Source: Kineosporia rhizophila (GTDB lineage Bacteria; Actinomycetota; Actinomycetes; Actinomycetales; Kineosporiaceae). From it: a DNA stretch of 64,000 nucleotides. Below the pieces are notes generated by a model, which saw only the letters and a list, made by a program, of their open reading frames with translations, made no database searches and had not been told where the DNA came from. Where the stretch lies: assembly GCF_021277265.1 (NCBI RefSeq), contig NZ_JAJSOH010000012.1, positions 62,001 to 126,000 on the forward strand, read 5' to 3'. Position 1 is the first letter of the stretch; the number at the start of each line of letters is the position of its first letter. This document shows positions 41,901-50,900 of this stretch, piece by piece. A program made the translations under genes and the position numbers.

Positions 41901-44900
41901 CCCGTTCTCACCGGTCCACGGTTCGGCCTCGGTCAGCAGGGCCAGGTTGCCCGCGTTCCAGTCCACGTGCGGCGACAGTTCCTCGGCGTGCAGCGTCTGC
42001 GGCAGCAGGCCGTGCCGCATCGCCAGGATCATCTTCATCACGCCGGCCGCACCCGCGGCCGCCTGGGTGTGGGCGATGTTCGACTTCACCGAGCCCAGCC
42101 GCACCGGGCCGTTCCTTCGAGGCGCCTGACCGGGTTGTCCATAGGTGGCCAGCAGCGCCTGAGCCTCGATCGGGTCGCCCAGCACGGTGCCCGTGCCGTG
42201 CGCCTCGACCACGTCGATGTCCGAGGCCGTCAGCCGGGCGTTGGCCAGAGCAGCCCGGATCACCCGCTGCTGCGAGGGGCCGTTGGGCGCGGTCAGGCCG
42301 TTGGAGGCGCCGTCCTGGTTGATCGCGCTGCCGCGCATCACCGCGAGGACCTCGTGACCGTTGCGGCGAGCGTCCGAAAGCCTCTCCAGCACGATCATTC
42401 CCGCGCCCTCGGCCCAGCCCGTGCCGTCGGCACCGGCGCCGAACGACTTGCACCGGCCGTCGGAGGCGAGACCCTGCTGACGGGAGAACTCGGCGAAGCC
42501 CATCGGGGTCGCCATCACCGTCACACCACCGGCCAGCGCCAGGTCGCACTCCCCCGAGCGCAGGGCCTGGGCCGCCAGGTGCATGGCCACCAGTGAGGAC
42601 GAGCAGGCCGTGTCCACCGTCACCGACGGGCCTTCCAGCCCGAGCACGTACGAGACCCGGCCGGAGAAGACCGCGCCCGCAGTACCCGTCATCAGGAAGC
42701 TCTCGGAACCGCTGCCTTCGAGCCCGACGCCGTAACCGGTCGGGCCGCCGCCGGCGTACACACCGGTCAGGCTGCCGCGCAGCGAGCCGGGGCGGATCCC
42801 CGCGTGCTCCAGTGCTTCCCAGGACGTCTCGAGCAGCAGGCGCTGCTGCGGGTCCATCGCCAGCGCCTCACGCGGGCTGATCCCGAAGAAGCCGGGGTCG
42901 AAGTAGCCGGCGTCGTGGACGAAACCGCCCTGCTGGGCCGGAGCGTCCACCCCGCCCGCGGTCAGGTCGCCCCAGCCGCGGTCGCTGGGGAAGCCCGAGA
43001 CCGCGTCGGTCCCGGTGACCAGCAGCTCCCACAGGTCTTCGGGGCTACGCACACCACCGGGGTAACGGCAGCCCAGACCGACGATCGCGATCGGGTCGTC
43101 GTCCACGGCGGCGGAGACCCGCACCGGCTGGACCGTCGAGGCCGAGACGTCGGCGCCGAGCAGCTCCTCACGCAGGTAGCGGGCCAGACCGGCCGGGGTG
43201 GGGTAGTCGAAGATCAGGGTGGAGGGCAGCGGTACGCCGGCCAGCTCGGACAGCCGGTTGCGCAGCTCGATCGCGGTGAGCGAGTCGAAACCCATCTCGC
43301 TGAAGGCTCGTTCGGCCTCGACGGCGTCGGCCGAGTCGTGCCGCAGGATCGCGGCGGCCTCGGCGCGGACCAGGTCGGTCAGGATCGAGTCCTGCTCCTC
43401 GGCGGGCCGCCCGTTCAGGCGTCGCGCCAGTTCCTGGGTGCCCACGACCTCGGCGGCGCCCGATGCCGAGACCGGCATCAGCGTGTGCACGTCGGTGAGC
43501 TCACGCAGGAAGGGGGCCTGGCTGATGTCGCCCACCGCAGCAGCGATCTGCGCCCAGTCCACGTCCGAGACGGTCAGCGTGGTGTCACCGTCGTTCAGCG
43601 ACTGCCCCAGCACCTGCAGCGCCCGGTCCGGGTCCATCGCCTTGAACGGGCCGCTGCCCAGGCGCTCGCGCACCGTGGTGTCGGACTGGGCCATACCGCC
43701 GCCCGCCCACGGGCCCCAGGCCAGCGCGGTCGCGGGCAGACCCCGCGAGCGCCGGTTCTCGGCCAGCGCGTCGAGGTAGGCGTTGGCCGCGGCGTAGTTG
43801 CCCTGCCCTCCGCCGCCGAAGGTCGCTGCGGCGGAGGAGAACAGCACGAACGAGGTCAGGTCCAGCCCGGCCGTCAGCTCGTCCAGGAGCCGGGCCCCGC
43901 CCGCCTTCACGGCCAGGACGTTGTCCAGGCGCTCGGGCGTCATCCGGTCCAGCACACCGTCGTCCAGCACACCGGCGGTGTGGATCACCGTGGTGAGGTC
44001 GGGGATGCCGCCCAGCACGGTGGCCAGGTGCTCGCGGTGGGAGACGTCGGCCGCCACGACCTGCACGCCGGCGCCGGCCTCGGCCAGGGCGGCCACGGTC
44101 CGGGCCACGCCTGCGGCCCGGGCACCGGAGCGGCTGAGCAGGACGATCCGGGTGGCTCCGCGCTCGGCCAGCCAGGTGGCGAGACGGCCGCCGAGGGCGC
44201 CGGTGCCGCCGGTGATCAGGGCTGTGCCCTCGACCGTGGCGGCCCCACCTTCGGGCGCGCCGGCCGGGCGGGTGGCCCGCACCAGGCGGCGGCCGAAGAT
44301 GCCCGAGGGACGGATGACGGCCTGGTCCTCGCCGCAGGTGCCGGTCAGGAGGGCGGCCAGTCGCGCACCCGCGCGCTCGTCGAGCACTGCGGGCAGGTCG
44401 ATCAGGCCGCCCCAGCGGTCGGGGTACTCCATCGCCGCCGAGCGCCCGAGCCCCCACACCTGGCTCTGCACCGCGTGGGGCAGTCCTTCGGTGCCGAGGT
44501 CGTGCCGGGTGGCCGCGACCGCCTGCTGGGTGAGCAGCCACACCGGCGCCCCGATCCGGGCCTCTCCCAGCGCCTGCAGCAGGGCCAGTGACGCGGCCAG
44601 ACCGGTGCTGACCTCGGCGTGGCCGGGCAGCGGGGACTCCTCCAGGGCCAGCAGGCTGAGCACACCGGAGACCGGGGCCTGGCTCACCTCGGCCAGCCGC
44701 GCTACCAGGGCCTCACGAGAGGGGTCCGCGACGGAGACCAGCACAACGTCGGCCCCAGCGGTTCGGAGGGCCTTCGCGGTTCCTTCGGCCATCTCCTGCG
44801 CACCGCCGACAACCAGCAGCCAGGTCCCGGACAGGCGCGCGGCCTCTGGCTCGGCCACCGGCGACCAGGTCACCCGGTAGCGCCAGCCGGCCACCGCGGC

Positions 44901-47900
44901 CTCGGCGCGGTCCTTGACCCGCCAGGAGGCCAGCAGCGGCAGCACCTCGCTGAGCGGCCGGTCGCCGTCCAGGTCCAGGGCGCCGGCGAGCGCGGCCAGG
45001 TCGCCGGACTCCACCGCCGACCAGAACTGTTCCTCGGCCACCGTGCCCACCGTGCCCACCGAGCCGCCACCCACAGCGGCAGAGCCGGACAGGTTCACCT
45101 CGGGCCAGAAACGCTGGCGCTGGAAGGCGTAGGTGGGCAGGTCCACCGGGCTGCCCGGCTCGAGCACGGCGGGCCAGGCCACGTCCACACCCTGCACGTG
45201 CATCCGGGCCAGGGCGGTCAACACCGACTCGGGGGTGGGCAGCACCGGGTTCAGCAGCGTGACGAAGCCCAGTCCCTCACCGGACAGCGCGTTCTCACCC
45301 ATCGCGGTGAGCGTGCCGTCCGGTCCGATCTCGACGAAGAGCGTCACGCCCAGGCCGGCCATCTCGCTCACCGAGTCGGCGAAGCGCACCGCTTCCCGGG
45401 CCTGGGCGGGCCAGTAGGCCGGCTCCGGCGCCGAGACCACCGACCCGTTCAGCGCACCCACCCAGGTAGCCGTGGGCGCGGCGTGCGGAAGCTCCTCGGC
45501 CACGGCCGCCAGCTCGGCCAGAACCGGCTCCATCCGGGCCGAGTGGAAGGCGTGCGAGACCCGCAGGCGACGCACCCGGCGTCCCCGGGCCCGCCACTGT
45601 TCGACGACCGCCTCGACCGCCGCCGAATCACCCGAGACGACGACCGACTTCGGCCCGTTCACCGCGGCCAGGGAGAGCGAGGCACCCAGAGCCGGGGTGA
45701 TCTCGTCCTCGGTCGCCTCGATCGCCGCCATCGCCCCGCCGGCCGGCAGGTCCTGCATCAGCCGGGCCCGCGCGGCCACCAGACGGCAGGCGTCCTCGAG
45801 CCGCAGGACCCCGGCCGCGTGGGCGGCCGCGATCTCACCGACCGAGTGCCCCGCCACCACGTCCGGGCGCACCCCGGCGGCCGCGAGCAGGGCCAGCAGG
45901 CCGATCTCGACGGCGAACAGCCCGGTCTGGGCATACAGGGTCGCATCGGCACGCTCGTCGCCGACCTCCCCCAGGAACACGTCCCGCACCGGTAGGCCGA
46001 GCTCGATCTCCAGCAGGTCGACGGCGTGGTCGAAGGCGGCCGCGAAGACCGGGCTGGCGGCGTGCAGGTCACGGGCCATACCGGCGCGCTGGGCGCCCTG
46101 GCCGGCGAACAGGAATCCGACCCGGCCGCTGCGACCGGCGCCGGTGATGACGCGCTTGGCCGGCCTGAGGTCGGAGAGCGCCTCCAGGCCGGTCATCAGT
46201 TCGGGGGTGGAACCGCCGAGCACGGCGGCGCGGTGTTCGTAGGTGGAACGGGTGTGCACCAGCGACCAGGCGACGTCGCGCTTGTCCAGTTCCGGACGCG
46301 CGGCCACGTGGTGCAGCAGACGCCCGGCCTGGGCGGCGAGCCCGGTGGGGGTGCGGCCGGAGACCAGCCAGACGCGAGGGGCATCCTTCAACACCTTTGA
46401 GGACGCTCGCGGCGACGCAGCGGGCGGCTCGCCTTCGCTTTCGGTCAGGGCGGGCGGTTCCTGGATGACGACGTGGGCGTTGGTGCCGCTGATGCCGAAG
46501 GCGGAGATGCCCGCCCGGCGGGGGCGGCCGACCGCGGCGGGCCACTGCTCGGGCTCGGCCAGCAGCCGGATCCGGCCGGCGTTCCAGTCCACGTGCGGCG
46601 AGGGCTCACCGGCGTGCAGCGAGGCCGGGAGCAGGCCGTGCTGCAGGGCCAGGACCATCTTCATCACCCCGGCCGCACCGGCCGCCGCCTGGGTGTGGGC
46701 CAGGTTCGACTTGACCGAGCCCAGCCGCAGCGGCTGGTCCTCGGATCGCCCCTGGCCGTAGGTGGCCAGGAGGGCCTGGGCCTCGATCGGGTCGCCGAGC
46801 ACCGTGCCGGTGCCGTGCGCCTCGACCGCGTCCACGTCGGCCGGGGTGAGCCCGGCCGAGGCCAGGGCCTGCCGGATCACCCGCTGCTGGGAGGGGCCGT
46901 TGGGGGCGGTCAGGCCGTTGGAGGCGCCGTCCTGGTTGACCGCCGAGCCGGCCACAACGGCCAGCACCCGGTGACCGTTGCGGCGGGCGTCGGACAGACG
47001 CTCCAGCACGATCACGCCGGCGCCCTCACCCCAGCCGGTGCCGTCCGCATCGGCCGAGAAGGACTTGCAGCGCCCGTCGCCGGCCAGGCCCTGCTGCAGG
47101 GCGAACCCGGCGAACGCGACCGGCGTCGCCATCACGGTGACGCCGCTGGCCAGGGCCAGGTCGCACTCGCCGGTGCGCAGGGCCTGGGCGGCCAGGTGCA
47201 GCGTGACCAGCGAGGACGAGCAGGCGGTGTCGACGGTGACCGACGGGCCCTCGAGGCCGAGCACGTACGAGACGCGACCGGACAGCACGGCGCCGGCGGT
47301 GCCGGTGAGCAGGAACCCTTCCGAGCCGCTGCCCTCCAGCCCGCCGCCGTAGCCGAGGGCGGCGCCGCCGGAGAACACACCGGTGCGGCTGCCGCGCAGG
47401 GTGCCGGGCAGAATGCCTGCGTACTCGAGCGCTTCCCAAGAGGTCTCGAGCAGCAGGCGCTGCTGCGGGTCCATCGCCAGCGCCTCACGCGGGCTGATCC
47501 CGAAGAACCCGGGGTCGAACTCGGCCGCGTCGTAGAGGAACCCGCCCTGCTGGGCCGACTCCGACTCCACGCCCCCGTTTCCCCAGCCGCGGTCGGCCGG
47601 GAACCCAGCCACCGCGTCCGTTTGCGAAACCAGCAGTTCCCACAGATCTTCAGGGCTCCGCACCCCACCCGGGTAGCGGCAGCCCAGGCCGACGATGGCG
47701 ATCGGGTCGTCGTCGACCGCGCGCACGGCGAGCGCCGTCTCGGCCGGGTCGGCCTGCCCGAGCAGCTCGGCCTTCAGGTATCCGGCGAGCACCGAAGGGT
47801 TGGGGTAGTCGAAGATCAGGGTGGCGGGCAGGGTGAGCCCGCTGACCGCGGACAGGCGATTGCGCAGTTCGACCGCGGTCAAGGAGTCGAAGCCGAGGTC

Positions 47901-50900
47901 GCTGAACGCCCGTCCCGCCTCGATCGCCTCCGGCGAGGCGTGGTGCAGCACGTTCGCGGCCTCGGAACGCACCAGCTCGACCAGGATCTCGTCCTGCTCG
48001 GCGGAGCTGCGCCCGAACAGCTGGGCGGCCACCCCGCCAGCGGCTGCTGCGCCGGGGGCGACGGCAGCGGCGATCGGGGCGGTCTCGGCCGCGTCGGGCA
48101 GCTCGCGCAGCAGCGGAACCTGGCGCAGGTCGCCCATTCCGGCGGCGGCCATCGCCCAGTCCATGTCCATCACGGTCAGCGCAGCGGGCTGGCCGGACTC
48201 GATCGCCTGGCCGAGCACCGGCAGGGCCAGGTCGGGAGCCATCGGCCGGAACGGGCCACCACCCAGGCGCTGCTGCACGGCATCGCCCGAGGCAGCCATA
48301 CCGCCGCCACCCCATACACCCCAGGCCAGCGAGGTGCCGGCCAGACCGCGCGAGCGACGGTTCTCGGCCAGGGCGTCGAGGTAGGCGTTGGCGGCGGCGT
48401 AGTTGGCCTGCCCACCGCCGCCGAAGGTGGCGGTGGCCGAGGAGAAGAGGACGAACGCGGTCAGGTCACGGTCGGCGGTCAGCTCGTCGAGGTGACGGGC
48501 ACCGCCCGCCTTGGGTGAGAGCACGCCGGCCAGCCGGGCTGCGGTCATCCGGTCGAGCACGCCGTCGTCGAGCACGCCGGCGGTGTGCATCACCCCGGTC
48601 AGGTCGGCCCCGATCCAGTCGAGCAGCCCGGCCACCTGGTCGCGCACGGCCACGTCGGCGGCGACCACGCTGACCGCGGTGCCCTCCGAGGCGATCTGGG
48701 CGGCGAGCCGGGCGACGTGCCCGGCGCGGGCGCCGGAGCGGCTCTGCAGGACCACCCGGGCCGCGCCGCGAGAGGCCAGATAGAGGGCGAGGTTGCTGCC
48801 GATCGCGCCGGTACCACCGGTGATCAGCACGCTGCCGTGGCGGAAGCTGTCGGCCACCGGCATCTCGGAGACCCCGGCCGGGCGCATGCCCCGGCGCATC
48901 CGGGTCAGGCGGCGTCCGAGGATGCCCACCGAGCGGATCGCCACCTGGTCCTCACCGAGCCCGGCCAGGACTGTCCCGACCCGTTCCCAGGCGCGGGCGT
49001 CGACCTCGAGCGGCAGGTCGACGATGCCGCCGTAACGGTCGGGCTGCTCGACCGCGACCACCCGGGCCAGGCCGATGACCTGGGCCTGCACGGGGTTGGA
49101 GAGGCTCTCGCCGGAACGCGCGGACACTGCCCCCTGGGTGACGACCCACAGCGGCGCGTCGATCCGGGCGTCGGCCAGGCCCTGGATGAGCGCGACGGTT
49201 GCGGCGGCACCGGCGGCAACGTCGGGGTGCTCGGCCAGCGGAGTCTCGTCGGCCGCCAGGAACGACAGCACGCCGACGGGCTTCTGCCCGCCCAGGGCCT
49301 CCAGCAGCCGGGCGGCCACGACCTCGCGGGCCCCGTCGGCGCTCACCGTGATGGTGGCCGTGGGCAGCGCGGCGACGGCGGCCTCGGCCAGTTCGCGACC
49401 GGCCTCGGTGTGCACCACGAGCCAGGTCCCGCTCAGCGCGGGCGCCTCGCTCTCGGACAGCGGGCTCCAGCTGATCCGGTAGCGCCAGTCGGCCACGGCC
49501 GACTCCTCGCGGTCCTTCTGACGCCAGGCCGACAGCACCGGCAGGATCTGGCTGAACGGCTGCTCGCCGTCCACTTGCAGGGCACCGGACAGGCTGGCCA
49601 GGTCACCGGCCTCGATCGCGGCCCAGAAGGCGTTCTCGGCCTGCGAGGCGCCCCGGCTGGTGGGCACCGCCGAGGCCGCGGAACCCTGCGGCCAGAAGCG
49701 CTCGTGCTGGAAGGCGTAGGTCGGCAGGGCGACGCGCCGCGCCGGGGCCAGCACCGACGTCCACTCCACCCGGATGCCCCGCACGTGGGCCCCGGCCAGG
49801 GCCTGCAGAACCGCTTCGCCAGCAGGCAGTTTCGGGCTCAACAAGGGGACGAACGGGGCACCTTCCACGAGCGGCGCACCCATTCCCGAAAGGGTTGCGT
49901 CGGGGCCGATCTCGATGAACACCGAGATGCCCTGCTTGGCCATGCTCGTCACGGCGTCGGCGTAGCGCACCGCCTGCCGGGCCGCAGAGGCCCAGTAGGT
50001 GGCGTCGGGCTCGTTGACCGCCTCACCGGTGAGCGCGCCGATCCAGCGCACGCTGGGCCGGTTGTGCTCCAGGCCGTTGGCCACGGCGGTCAGCGGCTCC
50101 AGGGCCGCGTCCATCCGGGCCGAGTGGAAGGCGTGCGAGACCCGCAGCCGGCGCACCCGGCTGCCGCGGGCGCGGAAGTCCTCCAGCAGCCCGTCCACGG
50201 CCTGCGCATCGCCGGAGACCACCACCGACTCCGGGCCGTTCACGGCTGCGATCGAGACGCCCTCGACGTCGCCGAGGGCGGTGAGCATCGCATCCTCGCT
50301 CACCCCGACCGCGCCCATGGCCCCGCCCTCGGGCAGGGCCTGCATGAGCCGGGCCCGGTTGGCCACCAGCCGGGCGGCACCTTCGAGGCTGAGCACCCCG
50401 GCGGCGTGGGCGGCCGCGATCTCGCCGACCGAGTGGCCCGCCACCGCGTCCGGGGTGATCCCGGCTGCGGCCAGCAGCGCCACCAGGCCCACCTCGACGG
50501 CGAACAGGCCGGTCTGGGCGTACAGCGTCTGGTCGGCCCGCGGGTCCTCGGCCGGGCTGAGCACCACGTCCTTCACCGGCACGCCGAGCTCGGCCTCCAG
50601 CACGGCGCAGGCCCGGTCGAACGCCTCGGCGAACACCGGCGAGGCGGCGTACAGCTCACGGCCCATCCCGGCCCGCTGAGCGCCCTGACCGGCGAAGACG
50701 AACCCGACCCGGGCGGGACGCCCGGCCGGAACCTCTCCGGCCACCACGTCGGCGCCCGTGGTTCCCGCGGCAAGCCCGGCCAGACCGGAGGGCAGGTCAC
50801 CGAAGACCACCGCGCGCTGCTCGAAGGTGGATCGGCTGGTGGCCAGCGACCAGGCGACATCGGCCGGGTCCAGGTCGGGGCAGGAACGCAGGCGCCCCAC